From assembly GCA_036259835.1 (NCBI GenBank), contig DATABA010000012.1:1-64000 (forward strand): a DNA stretch of 64,000 nt, in the 5' to 3' direction. Shown here piece after piece: positions 1 to 8,349 of this stretch; position 1 is the first letter of the stretch, and each line of letters begins with the position of its first letter. Both the position numbers and the translations under genes were made by a program. Origin of the DNA: JALYGK01 sp036259835 (GTDB taxonomy: Bacteria; Actinomycetota; UBA4738). Under the pieces are notes generated by a model. That model saw only the letters and a program-made list of their open reading frames with translations, had not been told where the DNA came from and made no database searches.

Positions 1-427
1 CGGAAAAAATGACGACCCGCCCCTTCTCCAGATGGCGGATGGCGCGAAGCGGGACGTAGGGCTCGGCGATCTGCGCCATCTCGATCGCCGTCTGAACGCG
101 GGTGTGCACACCGATCTTCTCCAGCGCGTCCTGAAGGGCCAGCGCGTTGATGACGGTGGCAAGCATCCCCATGTAGTCGGCGCGCGCCCGGTCCATCCCG
201 GGAGCGGCTCGCCCTCGCCAGATGTTCCCCCCTCCGACCACCACCGCGACTTCAGCCCCCATGGCCACGATTTCCTGGAGCTGCGCGGCGAGCAGCTTGG
301 TGGCGTCGGCCGAGACTCCGAAGTCTTTTCCCGGTGGAGCGAAGGCGTCGCCGGAGAGCTTGAGGAGGATTCGCCGGTACATCGGAACGGGACGCTCCGC
401 CACGCCCGCGCTCGCCGGGTCCTGCAC
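1..427 (-). CDS. pyrH: UMP kinase, N-terminal part (cut by window edge)
   Basis: UMP kinase phosphorylates UMP to UDP in pyrimidine nucleotide synthesis in the cytoplasm. The visible N-terminal ~140 residues contain the amino-acid-kinase nucleotide loop RRILLKLSGD, the glycine-rich VVVGGGNIWRG, the family block MDRARADYMGMLATVINALA and RAIRHLEKGRVVIF. The C-terminus lies beyond base 1. I chose a GTG start at 427 because GGGAGA lies 8 nt upstream and the start is 3 nt from the tsf stop. An in-frame ATG at 382, just before the conserved YRRILLKLSG block, is the alternative but has a poorer ribosome-binding site. The order rpsB-tsf-pyrH is the classical bacterial one. Confidence 0.95.
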   Translation of the reverse strand, partial: MQDPASAGVAERPVPMYRRILLKLSGDAFAPPGKDFGVSADATKLLAAQLQEIVAMGAEVAVVVGGGNIWRGRAAPGMDRARADYMGMLATVINALALQDALEKIGVHTRVQTAIEMAQIAEPYVPLRAIRHLEKGRVVIFS

Positions 428-430
428 GGG

Positions 431-1042
431 TTAGCTCTCCCGCCCCAGCTCGAACCGAACGAACCGCCTGATGACTACGTTCTCCCCGACCTTGGCGGCC
501 ACCTCGCTGACGAGGTCGCCGACGGTGCGGTCGTGCTCGCGGACGTAGGACTGGTCCAGGAGCACTTCCTCCTTGTAGAAGGCCTCGAGCATCCCGTTCA
601 CGATCTGGGGGATGACCTTCTCGGGTCGTCCCATGCCCCGGGCTCGCTCCTCGTAAATCTTGCGCTCGCCGTCGATCACGTCCGGCGGGACTTCATCGCG
701 AGAGATCCAGCGTGGATTCAGCGCGGCGATCTGCATGGCCACCTCGCGAGACAGCCGGCGGAATTCCTCCGTGCGGGCAACGAAATCCGTTTCGCAATTG
801 ATCTCCACCAGGACGCCAATTCGGCCCTCGCCGTGAATGTAGGCGTCGACCAGTCCCTCGGATGCCAGTCGGCCGGCCCGCTTTTGCGCCGACGCCAGAC
901 CACGAGTACGGAGGAGGTCCCTGGCCTTCTCGAAGTCGCCGCCGGTCTCGACCAGGGCACGCTTGCAGTCCATCATCCCGGCCCCGGTTTCATCACGAAG
1001 CCTTTTGACCAGATCCGGGGGAATTCGTTCCGGTGTGCTCAT
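431..1042 (-). CDS. tsf: Elongation factor Ts
   Basis: EF-Ts is the nucleotide exchange factor that regenerates EF-Tu-GTP. The 203-residue protein belongs to the short (~200 aa) form. It starts with the UBA-like N domain containing RDETGAGMMDCKRALVETGG, which contacts EF-Tu. The TDFVART motif is near residues 85-91, and a conserved C-terminal stretch reads VGDLVSEVAAKVGENVVIRR. The start overlaps the rpsB stop by 4 nt, so the two are translationally coupled. pyrH follows within a few bases. The identification is firm. Confidence 0.97.
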   Translation of the reverse strand: MSTPERIPPDLVKRLRDETGAGMMDCKRALVETGGDFEKARDLLRTRGLASAQKRAGRLASEGLVDAYIHGEGRIGVLVEINCETDFVARTEEFRRLSREVAMQIAALNPRWISRDEVPPDVIDGERKIYEERARGMGRPEKVIPQIVNGMLEAFYKEEVLLDQSYVREHDRTVGDLVSEVAAKVGENVVIRRFVRFELGRES

Positions 1043-2088
1043 GGAGCGGCACCACTTTCGTCCTCAGCCGGCTCCAGCGGCTGCCGGTCCATCTCTCGCT
1101 CGAGGGCCTCGGCGTCGCTCGCTCCTCTTTCACTCGGGATGGTGTCGGCTTCGCTGTCCGAGGGGTTGGACGGCGCGGCCCAGTCCGCCGAGGTGTCGGC
1201 GGGAGCGCCGGTCTGCGTCTCGCCACCGGCGGACTCCCCGCCATCAGCGGCGGGACCCTCTTCGAGCTCGGCGCCGAAGAACGCGGCCTCTTCCTCGGAC
1301 AGGCGGATCGGCCGGCGCTCTTCAACCGGCTCGGCCTGAGACCCCGTCGGCGCCGGTTCCTTTTCGAATTCGGGTTCGAATGTCCGGGTCTGCATTCCCT
1401 GGTACGCCAGGTATTGCCCCTCCTGGATCGCGTCGGCGACCACCTTGGTGATCACCAGGCAGGACCTGATTGCGTCGTCGTTGCCCGGAATCACGTAATC
1501 GACCTCGTCGGGATCGCAGTTGGTGTCGACGATGGCGAGCACCGGGATCCCCAGCTTCCGCGCTTCCTTTACCGCGTTCTGTTCGCGCTTTGTGTCGATG
1601 ACGAAGACCGCGTCGGGGAGGCGCTCCATGTCCTGGATGCCGGATAGGTTCCGCTCGAGCTTCTCCTTCTCGTGGCGAAGCTTGAGGACCTCCTTCTTCG
1701 GGAGGAACTCGAAGGCGCCCGACCGCTCCATCTCGCGGAGCTCCTTGAGGCGCTGGAGCCGTCCGTGAATCGTCTGGAAGTTGGTGAGCATGCCGCCCAG
1801 CCAGCGGGTGTTGACGTACGGCATGCCGACCCGCGAGGCATGTTCCTCGACGGCTTCCTGGGCCTGCTTCTTGGTCCCAACCAGGAGGACCGACCCGTTC
1901 CGTCGGCCGATGTCCACCAAGAACCCGTATGTCGCGTTCAGGGCGTCGAGGGTCTTCTCGAGGTCGATGATGTAGATCCCGGAGCGCTCGCCGAAGATGT
2001 AGCGGCGCATCTTCGGGTTCCAGCGCCGGGTCTGATGACCGAAGTGCACCCCGGCTTCGAGAAGTTCCCGTCGTGTCGCGACGGGCAT
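1039..2088 (-). CDS. rpsB: 30S ribosomal protein S2 with long acidic C-terminal tail
   Basis: S2 is a small-subunit protein that bridges head and body of the 30S subunit and is needed for S1 binding and initiation. The first ~230 residues are a standard S2: LLEAGVHFGHQTRRWNPKM at the start, YIIDLEKT, VNTRWLGGMLTN, and DAVFVIDTKREQNAVKEA. The protein is 349 residues, roughly 100 longer than usual. The extra C-terminal part is rich in Glu, Asp, Ser, Pro and Ala and looks disordered. First gene of the rpsB-tsf-pyrH operon; a strong leader hairpin lies upstream. Long acidic S2 tails occur in other actinomycetes, but the role here is unknown. Confidence 0.96.
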   Translation of the reverse strand: MPVATRRELLEAGVHFGHQTRRWNPKMRRYIFGERSGIYIIDLEKTLDALNATYGFLVDIGRRNGSVLLVGTKKQAQEAVEEHASRVGMPYVNTRWLGGMLTNFQTIHGRLQRLKELREMERSGAFEFLPKKEVLKLRHEKEKLERNLSGIQDMERLPDAVFVIDTKREQNAVKEARKLGIPVLAIVDTNCDPDEVDYVIPGNDDAIRSCLVITKVVADAIQEGQYLAYQGMQTRTFEPEFEKEPAPTGSQAEPVEERRPIRLSEEEAAFFGAELEEGPAADGGESAGGETQTGAPADTSADWAAPSNPSDSEADTIPSERGASDAEALEREMDRQPLEPAEDESGAAP

Positions 2089-2128
2089 GTGGTTTCCCCC
2101 TTTCGGTTATGACCTCCGCCGGTTCCTT

Positions 2129-2163
2129 CTCGTCCCGACCCGTGTCCGGGACCTCGGGACGAG
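2129..2163 (-). promoter_or_regulatory. Stem-loop in the rpsB leader
   Basis: A perfect 10-bp inverted repeat (CTCGTCCCGA at 2129-2138 against TCGGGACGAG at 2154-2163) encloses a further 4-bp CCCG/CGGG stem around a TGTC loop. It lies about 40 nt upstream of the rpsB start in the transcribed orientation. No T-run follows on the minus strand, so it does not look like a simple terminator. Autogenous control of rpsB-tsf through an mRNA leader is known in other bacteria, so an S2-binding or attenuation element is a reasonable inference but not shown. Confidence 0.4.
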
Positions 2164-2216
2164 TCCCCAGGCGTGTGAATTTGCGCAGCCTTCGCGCAGA
2201 TTGCGAGTGTAACAAT

Positions 2217-3248
2217 TCACCGTGAGCCGGCGGAACGCGCCCCGCTCGCCTGCTGCAGAACGTGCTCCCTGACGAACAGCCATCGAAACGTGATGGCGGC
2301 GAGCACCGAAACGTGCAGGAACGCGACGAACAGGGCGTAGAGCCAGACGACGATGGAAGGCGTCGCGTCGAAGACCGGGCTCACGGGGGCGGTCGCCAGA
2401 ATAAAGAGCGAAAAGGCGACGTACGAAAACGTCAGAACCATGTGCCGAGGACCGGGAATCCGTGCGGCCCGAATGGAGAGTCGAAACGCTTCCCTCAGTC
2501 CCACGCCCTCCGTGATGGCGATCACCGGGGCGAAGACGAAGAGGTAGATGCCCGCCAGCAAGGCGATGATCACACCCAGCTGGCCGAGCTGAACACCGAG
2601 GAAGGCCGGAGCGACGGTCAATGCCGCGAACATGAACACGAGGAGGACCGCCTGAATCCCCAGCATGACCCCGTAGCTCCGGACGGTTGGCCGGGCCAAT
2701 AACTCCGCCTCTTCTCCTCGAGGCTCGGCCGCACCGAGAGAACGGAGGATCAGCGTGATCCAGACGGTGACCAGGAGCGCCCGGGCGGCCATGACGGCCA
2801 GACCAAGACCGATGATGGAGCCGGCCGATGCAGGCCTCCCCGCCGCGAGTAGCTGCACGTCCAGGAACGACTGAAACGGCGGGAGCGACTCCAGAAGGAT
2901 CATGCCGGAGGGTGACGCGGCCAGGTCCACGCCGTAGCCGCTGTAGCCAAGCCACAACGCGAGCGCACCCAGGAACGTCGTGACCAGAAGCCCAGGAGAC
3001 GTCCCGACGGCGCGCATCCCTCGAGCCAGCGACACGGGCAGGGGCGGATAGACGACGACCGGTTGAGGGCGGTCCGCTTCCGCTCGTCGTCGCGTGACGT
3101 TGCTCGTGTTCTTCGGGCTTCCGGCGTCCTCGGTTCGAAGCGACCGGCCGGCGCGGCGTTGTCCCGTCGACTCGGCGGCACGAGCCGGCGTCCTCTCCAC
3201 TCGCCTCCCGGCAGTCTGTCGCTTCGACTTTCGTTTTCGCTTCGTCAT
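2217..3248 (-). CDS. Six-helix integral membrane protein with basic N-terminal tail
   Basis: I do not recognise a specific family. The 343-residue protein has a ~65-residue tail very rich in Arg and Lys. About six hydrophobic segments follow, near residues 87-105, 143-170, 193-217, 221-247, 271-288 and 296-321. The cytosolic loop around 248-268 (EGVGLREAFRLSIRAARIPG) resembles loops of DUF975-like or glycerophosphodiesterase-membrane-domain proteins, where a conserved amphipathic helix precedes the last helices. The start overlaps the end of the upstream beta-propeller gene by 4 nt, so both are probably co-translated and may work together at the membrane. Function unknown. Confidence 0.75.
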   Translation of the reverse strand: MTKRKRKSKRQTAGRRVERTPARAAESTGQRRAGRSLRTEDAGSPKNTSNVTRRRAEADRPQPVVVYPPLPVSLARGMRAVGTSPGLLVTTFLGALALWLGYSGYGVDLAASPSGMILLESLPPFQSFLDVQLLAAGRPASAGSIIGLGLAVMAARALLVTVWITLILRSLGAAEPRGEEAELLARPTVRSYGVMLGIQAVLLVFMFAALTVAPAFLGVQLGQLGVIIALLAGIYLFVFAPVIAITEGVGLREAFRLSIRAARIPGPRHMVLTFSYVAFSLFILATAPVSPVFDATPSIVVWLYALFVAFLHVSVLAAITFRWLFVREHVLQQASGARSAGSR

Positions 3249-4639
3249 GGCGTGACCGTGGTCGGCGGTTCGGGACCGGGCTGTTGCCGAAGAGGGAGAA
3301 GCCGAAAGAACACAAAGAGGAGAGCCATCAGCGCCACGGAGGCGGCCGCGAAGTTCAAAAGTGCACGGCCGAGGTCGAGGGTGGTCGGCGACTCCTCATC
3401 GATGAGCGTTCCTCGGGGATCGTGGACGAATGAATACAGGCCGCCCCGCCGCCCCACCACAGGGGCCAGGAGCAATGCGTCGGTGTCGGTGGTCGCGGCG
3501 GCGAACCCCGCGACCGGGGCCGAGCCGGCGCGCGTTCGCCACCGCAGATGGCCGGTGTCGCCCTGGATCGCGGCGACCGTTCCGTCATCCAGCCCTACAT
3601 AGACGATGGAGGGCCGCCCGGGTACGACCAGCGGAGCGCCGGAGGTAACGGTGGCCGCGAACTGGTAGTCCCAGATGCGACGGCCTGACGTCGCGTCGAA
3701 GCGAAAGACCCCGCCGATCCCATCCACGACGTACAGCTCGTTCCCGGTGATAGCCGGTGTGGTCCGCGGACTGAAGAGTCGTCGGACGCTTCCGGTCCAT
3801 CGCACGCGACCGGTCGAAGCGTCGAGCGCTCGGACGCTGGCATCGCCAAATGCGACGTAGACGGTCGACCTGGTCACTGTTGGAGCGGAGGTCCCAACGG
3901 CAATCCCGGGCGGAGAAAAGGTCCACAGCGGCCGGCACGACGGCGAGCCGCATCCGCCGGCCCGTAACGCGTAGAGCGTGACTCTGCCGTTCTGTCGGTT
4001 CTCGCTGACTGCGAAGACCCGGTCATCCGCGACCGCGGGCGCCGTGTTCACCGGCCCGTCGGTCCGTACGGTCCACAGCAGGTCTCCGGTTCCTCCGTCG
4101 ATTCCGATGACCGACTGGCGAGTGGTGCCGACGAAGACCCGGCCATCCGCAGCGGTTGGACCTCCGAGCCCGACCGGTCCCACCTTCGCCGTCCATCGAG
4201 TACGTCGGCTCCCAACGTCGACGGCCTTCACGGCGGCGTCCCGCTGTGTGCTGCCCTCGGTAAAGACGACAAGTCCCTCTCTCCCGGCGGCAGGATCGAT
4301 CACGGGTGGAATCAGCGGACCCGGGGTGCGCGGAAGACGCCATTCGATGGCACCGGTTCCAACCCGAAACCTCACGACTGCATTTGGAGCAGTGGCGAAG
4401 CCAACGCTCCCGTCAAGGACGACCGAAGAGAGGCGTCCGTCTCCCGGAGACGACGAGCGCCACAGGACGCGGAGTGGGGGGCGAAGACGTGGATCCGAGA
4501 ACACCCCCACATGGGCTGCCCCGCCCTGAAGGCCGGGCCACGAGGTTTCGTCCTGACCCTGTGCGGCGCCTGCCCCGAAGGCCGTGCTGGCAAACGCGAT
4601 GAAGAGGAGGGCCGTGATTCGGTGGGGGCGCGGGGTCAC
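3245..4639 (-). CDS. Secreted, membrane-anchored PQQ-type beta-propeller protein
   Basis: The 464-residue protein starts with a signal peptide (hydrophobic residues 9-26, Ala-rich cleavage zone). Repeated propeller blades follow, with the PQQ/BamB-like pattern of a short strand ending in W followed by G-x-V/A-F-V-G, for example VFVGTTRQSVIGIDGGTGDLLW and VYVAFGDASVRALDASTGRVRW. A single transmembrane helix (about residues 431-450) with a short basic Pro-rich cytoplasmic end closes the protein. It is therefore an extracytoplasmic propeller tethered by its C-terminus. No quinoprotein catalytic cysteines or calcium residues were identified, so a scaffold or binding role is more likely than dehydrogenase activity. 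Coupled by a 4-nt overlap to the following membrane protein. Confidence 0.8.
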   Translation of the reverse strand: MTPRPHRITALLFIAFASTAFGAGAAQGQDETSWPGLQGGAAHVGVFSDPRLRPPLRVLWRSSSPGDGRLSSVVLDGSVGFATAPNAVVRFRVGTGAIEWRLPRTPGPLIPPVIDPAAGREGLVVFTEGSTQRDAAVKAVDVGSRRTRWTAKVGPVGLGGPTAADGRVFVGTTRQSVIGIDGGTGDLLWTVRTDGPVNTAPAVADDRVFAVSENRQNGRVTLYALRAGGCGSPSCRPLWTFSPPGIAVGTSAPTVTRSTVYVAFGDASVRALDASTGRVRWTGSVRRLFSPRTTPAITGNELYVVDGIGGVFRFDATSGRRIWDYQFAATVTSGAPLVVPGRPSIVYVGLDDGTVAAIQGDTGHLRWRTRAGSAPVAGFAAATTDTDALLLAPVVGRRGGLYSFVHDPRGTLIDEESPTTLDLGRALLNFAAASVALMALLFVFFRLLPLRQQPGPEPPTTVTP

Positions 4640-4648
4640 CGCGGCAGT

Positions 4649-5179
4649 CTATGCGGGTTCCAGTGGGGCCAAATGAATGAGGCCGACCACGCTCCCTTCC
4701 TCGAGCAACAGCAACGGATCGATGTAGATGTCGCCGACTCGCGCGCCGAAGTGGAGATGCGGCGATGCTTCGCCGGGATGTCCCGCCCCGCTCCTTCCGA
4801 TTGTCTCGCCCTTATTGAGCGTGTCGCCTTTTCGAACTTTCACGTCGGAGAGCCACGAGTACGTCGTCCTGATCCCATCCGGATGATCGATGGAGACAAA
4901 CAGCGCTCCGGCGATCCAACCGGAGAAGGCAACGACCCCATCTTGTGCGGCAACCACCGGTGAGCCGAAGGCAGCACCGATATCGATCCCCCGATGACCC
5001 GGACCGTACGGACCGGCGGGCGCTTCGAACTCTTGGATGACCGGACCTCGCACGGGCCACGAGTAACGGCCGCTCGACGCCGGAGGAGGTTGCTGCGCCG
5101 GCGTACGCGCGGCAGGCGCGAAGTCGCCGAGCGGCGCGACAACCAGCGCGGCCGCAACGATGATGAAGAGGCCCGTCAT
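4649..5179 (-). CDS. M23 (LytM-type) peptidoglycan endopeptidase domain protein
   Basis: M23 zinc metallopeptidases cut peptide cross-links in the cell wall or regulate such cutting. The 176-residue protein has an N-terminal signal segment (residues 3-22) and then a compact LytM domain. The zinc motif HxxxD is seen in GPGHRGIDIGA, and the second HxH motif in SPHLHFG, so the catalytic site looks complete. It lies between whiG and rpsB, as in many actinomycetes. Secreted or membrane-attached; role in wall remodelling inferred from the family. Confidence 0.9.
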   Translation of the reverse strand: MTGLFIIVAAALVVAPLGDFAPAARTPAQQPPPASSGRYSWPVRGPVIQEFEAPAGPYGPGHRGIDIGAAFGSPVVAAQDGVVAFSGWIAGALFVSIDHPDGIRTTYSWLSDVKVRKGDTLNKGETIGRSGAGHPGEASPHLHFGARVGDIYIDPLLLLEEGSVVGLIHLAPLEPA

Positions 5180-5310
5180 GTCCGAACTCCACGGACCTCG
5201 AGGTCAGCACCGAAACCGTACCGGCTCTCGAAGTGCGCCACTATGACTTTTCGCACAGGGCTCAGACGCCGCACGGCACCGGTAGTGCTCTCTGGGCGGC
5301 CCCCCGCCGA

Positions 5311-6129
5311 TTAGACGGTTTCGGGCTCCTTGAGCTCTGTTCGCAACTGCCCGACGGCCTTTGTGTGGATCTGGCAGACGCGTGACTCGGTCACGCCGAG
5401 GACGTCGCCGATCTCAGCGAGGGTCATGCCCTCGAAGTAGTACAGCGTGATCACGATCTTCTCGCGCTCGGAGAGGGCGTTGATCGCCGCAGCGAGCATC
5501 GCCCGCATCTCCATACCCTCGAGCCCGGTTGATGGTTCCGCGGCGCCAACGTCGGCGAGCGTGTCGAGCAGGGAGATCGACTCCCCTCGGTCCGCTCCGG
5601 TGGCAACGACCTCTTCGAGCGCGCTGACGGTGACGAACGAGATCTGCGTCACGATGTCGTGGAGCTCGTCCAGGCTCACACCGAGGTGCTGCGCGACCTC
5701 GGCGTCCGACGGAGCACGTTTGAGCTTCCCCTCCAGCTCTGCGTACGCCTTCTCGACCTCGCGCGCCTTGAACCGGACGGAGCGGGGAACCCAGTCCAGC
5801 GATCGCAGCTCATCGATGATCGCGCCGCGAATTCGCGGGATCGCGTACGTCTCGAACTTGATCTCGCGCGATAGGTCGAACTTCTCCAGTGCGTCGATCA
5901 ACCCGAAGATTCCATACGACACCAGGTCCGCCTGCTCGACGTTGGCCGGAAGGCCGGTCGCCACGCGGCTGGCCACGTACTTCACCAGCGGCGAATAGTG
6001 GAGGATCAGTTCCTCACGCGCCGACTGCGAGCCGGTGGACTTGAACCGTTGCCAGAGCTCGTCGAGCTCGGACGCCGGTCGTGCGTCGGGCTTCGTCGCG
6101 GTAGCGGTTGCGGAGCGGCGCGGCATCAT
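5311..6129 (-). CDS. whiG: RNA polymerase sigma factor of the FliA/WhiG family
   Basis: A 272-residue sigma-70 family group 3 factor. Region 2 contains HYSPLVKYVASRVATGLP, EQADLVSYGIFGLIDALEKF and the -10-recognising block KFETYAIPRIRGAIIDELRS, followed by LDWVPRSVR, which is typical of FliA/WhiG/SigB-like factors. Region 4 ends with LAEIGDVLGVTESRVCQIHTKA, the -35-binding helix-turn-helix. In Streptomyces WhiG drives sporulation genes, while FliA drives flagellar genes elsewhere. No flagellar genes are in view, so I use WhiG on the basis of the locus. Its start overlaps the xerC stop by 4 nt. Confidence 0.9.
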   Translation of the reverse strand: MMPRRSATATATKPDARPASELDELWQRFKSTGSQSAREELILHYSPLVKYVASRVATGLPANVEQADLVSYGIFGLIDALEKFDLSREIKFETYAIPRIRGAIIDELRSLDWVPRSVRFKAREVEKAYAELEGKLKRAPSDAEVAQHLGVSLDELHDIVTQISFVTVSALEEVVATGADRGESISLLDTLADVGAAEPSTGLEGMEMRAMLAAAINALSEREKIVITLYYFEGMTLAEIGDVLGVTESRVCQIHTKAVGQLRTELKEPETV

Positions 6130-7037
6130 GCCCTCGGGTGACTTTGGCGGTATGCGTCGAAGAGCCTTCCCTTCGACACGTGGGTGTAGCGCTGGGTGGT
6201 GGCGAGCGTTGCGTGTCCAAGCAGTTCCTGCACCGTGCGAATGTCGGCGCCTCCCTCGAGGAGATGCGTGGCGAACGAATGCCGAAGCGTGTGTGGGCTG
6301 ACCTTCCGGCCGGAGAGGACGCGACGGATGTGGCCGTCGAGCATGCCGCGCACGTCTCGCGGCGTCATTCGCTTGCCTCGCCGGTTGAAGAAGAGCGCTT
6401 CAACCTCGGGTCGTTCACTTCTCGACGAATGTGCATCTGTTTCCTCTTTACCCTTGAGGAACCAGTTACGGGACCGCTGCAAGTATTGGCGAATGGCAAG
6501 CACCTCAAAATCCCCCATTGGGACGACACGCTCCCTGGCCCCTTTACCTAGGACACGTATCCGACGCCCGGCGAGGTCCACGTCCGAAGTGTTTAGGTGA
6601 CAGAGCTCGGCGACGCGGAGACCTGAGCCGTAGAGGAGCTCCAGAATCGCTCGATCGCGAACACCGACAGGGTCGTCGCGGTTTGGAGCATCAGCCAAGG
6701 AGGCCGCTTCAGACGCCTTCAGCACCGTGGGAAGGCGCGACGCCGACGCGGGACTGGCCAGCAATGAAGCGGGGTTCGTTTGAATCAGACGGCGCCGGTG
6801 CGCCCACGCGTAAAAGGTCTTGATGGCGGCGGCTTTCCTCGCAACGCTGCTGCGGGCGTAGCCCCGGGTGACGAGTTGGGCGAGCCACCGGCGAAGCTGC
6901 GGAAGACGCGCCTCGAGCAGATCCGTGTGTCCGCGCGCGAGGAACTCGGCCAGGGACAGCACGTCGCCTCGGTAGGCCTGCACCGTGTGCTCGGAGAGCC
7001 CCCGCTGCAGACGGAGGTGCTCGGTGAACTCGGTCAC
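6126..7037 (-). CDS. xerC: Tyrosine recombinase XerC
   Basis: XerC/D recombinases resolve chromosome dimers at dif. The 303-residue protein has the SAM-like core-binding domain (residues 1-85) and the catalytic domain with the full active-site set: Arg141 (GSGLRVAEL), Lys165 (VLGKGARER), His249 and Arg252 (HTLRHSFATHLL), His275 (LLGHATLATT) and Tyr284 (QRYTHV). Length is typical for Xer. The position in the whiG-dprA block, without att sites or other integrase partners, supports a housekeeping role rather than a mobile-element integrase. It overlaps whiG by 4 nt. Confidence 0.93.
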   Translation of the reverse strand: MTEFTEHLRLQRGLSEHTVQAYRGDVLSLAEFLARGHTDLLEARLPQLRRWLAQLVTRGYARSSVARKAAAIKTFYAWAHRRRLIQTNPASLLASPASASRLPTVLKASEAASLADAPNRDDPVGVRDRAILELLYGSGLRVAELCHLNTSDVDLAGRRIRVLGKGARERVVPMGDFEVLAIRQYLQRSRNWFLKGKEETDAHSSRSERPEVEALFFNRRGKRMTPRDVRGMLDGHIRRVLSGRKVSPHTLRHSFATHLLEGGADIRTVQELLGHATLATTQRYTHVSKGRLFDAYRQSHPRA

Positions 7038-7089
7038 CCTCCGTACGTCGGCGGCTGCAGCGGAAACTAAAGCGGGATGCTGCTTCCTT

Positions 7090-8349
7090 TTATGTGAGCC
7101 GATGGCCGACTTCTAGCACAGCGTCCGCAGCATTCAAGGACGTCCGGGAGCGCCTTCGCTCGTAGCGACCGCCGATGGCCCGAACCATTCCGTTCAGCTC
7201 GAGACTCGTCAGGGCGGCGACAACCCGCGACAGCGGCATACCCGTCGCCGGCGCGAGCTGGTCTGGGGCAGACGTTGCCTTCAGCGCGTGCCACACCCGT
7301 CGTTCCGCGTCTGAAAACTTCGAAGAGATTTCCGGGGCGCCGTCCGGGTTCATTTCGAGCATGGAAGGAGCCGAAACAAGGCCGAGGTCCGCCAGCAGAT
7401 CGTCCGGCCCTCGAATGGGCGTCGCGCCGTCTCGAATCAGTTCCAGGGGAACGGCCGCGAGCGCTGCCGACACCGACCCCGGAACCGCGAAGACATCACG
7501 TCCCAGCTCGAGCGCATGGTTGACCGTGATCATCGAGCCGCTTCCCGCCGCTCCTTCGACCACAACCGTCGCTCGCGCCAATGCCGCGACCAATCGATTG
7601 CGAGCCGGAAACCGGAACGGCTCGGCGGGGATTCCGGGCCCGTACTCGGTTAGAAGCGTGCCGCGTTCGGCGATTTCAGACAGCAGGTTCTCGTGTCGCG
7701 GCGGGTACACGACGTCGAGGCCCGACCCGAGGACGCAGACGGTCCGCCCGTCCGCGTCGAGAGCACCGCGGTGAGCGGCCGCATCGATTCCGCGCGCGCC
7801 ACCGCTGACAACGCATGCGCCGGCTTCCCCAAGTGCTCGGCCGATTGCGGTCGAGACCTCCCTTCCCGACGGCGAGCAGCTGCGGGCACCGACCACCGCA
7901 ACGGCGACCGCCTCAGGATCCAGACGGCGGCCCCGAACGAACACTCCGGGAGGCGGGTCGTACAGGTCGAGGAGGCTCGTCGGGTATTCCGAGTCATGCA
8001 CGGCGACGAGCCGCCCGCCGATGGCCTCGAGGCGGGCGGCCACCTCGTCGGCGGTGAGCTTGCGCGCCCGCTCGCCGTCGCCCTCGCTTCCTTCTGCTCC
8101 GTCGCGGATGGCGGCCAGGCACGCGCACGCGGTCGGCAGGTGTTCGGCCATCTCGAGCAGGCGCCGAGCGGTGAGGGACGGCAAGCTCAGGAGGACCAGG
8201 AGCGCCTGCCGGTCTTTCTGACTCGACGCGAATTCCTCTGGCCACTTCAACGGCCAAGATCGTTCGGCATCGCGCCGGCCCGTCCGCTTCCCGTGAGGCC
8301 GTTCCTTCCTGAGATCGGATGGACGGCGCATCGGATTGGAGGTCTCCAT
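7090..8349 (-). CDS. dprA: DNA processing protein DprA
   Basis: DprA binds incoming single-stranded DNA during transformation and loads RecA. The 419-residue protein has a Rossmann-like core: VAVVGARSCSPSGREVS, the GGARGIDAAAHRGAL signature and GSGLDVVYPPRHENL. A C-terminal winged-helix-like domain (about residues 335-400) carries LAPATGMPLSRVVAALTSLELNGMV. The start ATG shares one base with the comM stop (TAATG), so the two are translationally coupled. Family typical; the N-terminal ~45 residues are Arg/Lys-rich and poorly conserved, and a later start is possible. Confidence 0.93.
   Translation of the reverse strand: METSNPMRRPSDLRKERPHGKRTGRRDAERSWPLKWPEEFASSQKDRQALLVLLSLPSLTARRLLEMAEHLPTACACLAAIRDGAEGSEGDGERARKLTADEVAARLEAIGGRLVAVHDSEYPTSLLDLYDPPPGVFVRGRRLDPEAVAVAVVGARSCSPSGREVSTAIGRALGEAGACVVSGGARGIDAAAHRGALDADGRTVCVLGSGLDVVYPPRHENLLSEIAERGTLLTEYGPGIPAEPFRFPARNRLVAALARATVVVEGAAGSGSMITVNHALELGRDVFAVPGSVSAALAAVPLELIRDGATPIRGPDDLLADLGLVSAPSMLEMNPDGAPEISSKFSDAERRVWHALKATSAPDQLAPATGMPLSRVVAALTSLELNGMVRAIGGRYERRRSRTSLNAADAVLEVGHRLT

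Noticed and set aside
32..1339. 435-codon plus-strand open frame
   Set aside because: It is antisense to pyrH, tsf and rpsB, which have clear motifs; a high-G+C shadow frame.
6126..7037. Tyrosine recombinase as integrase of a mobile element
   Set aside because: No att repeats, phage genes or tRNA target nearby; position and length fit housekeeping XerC.
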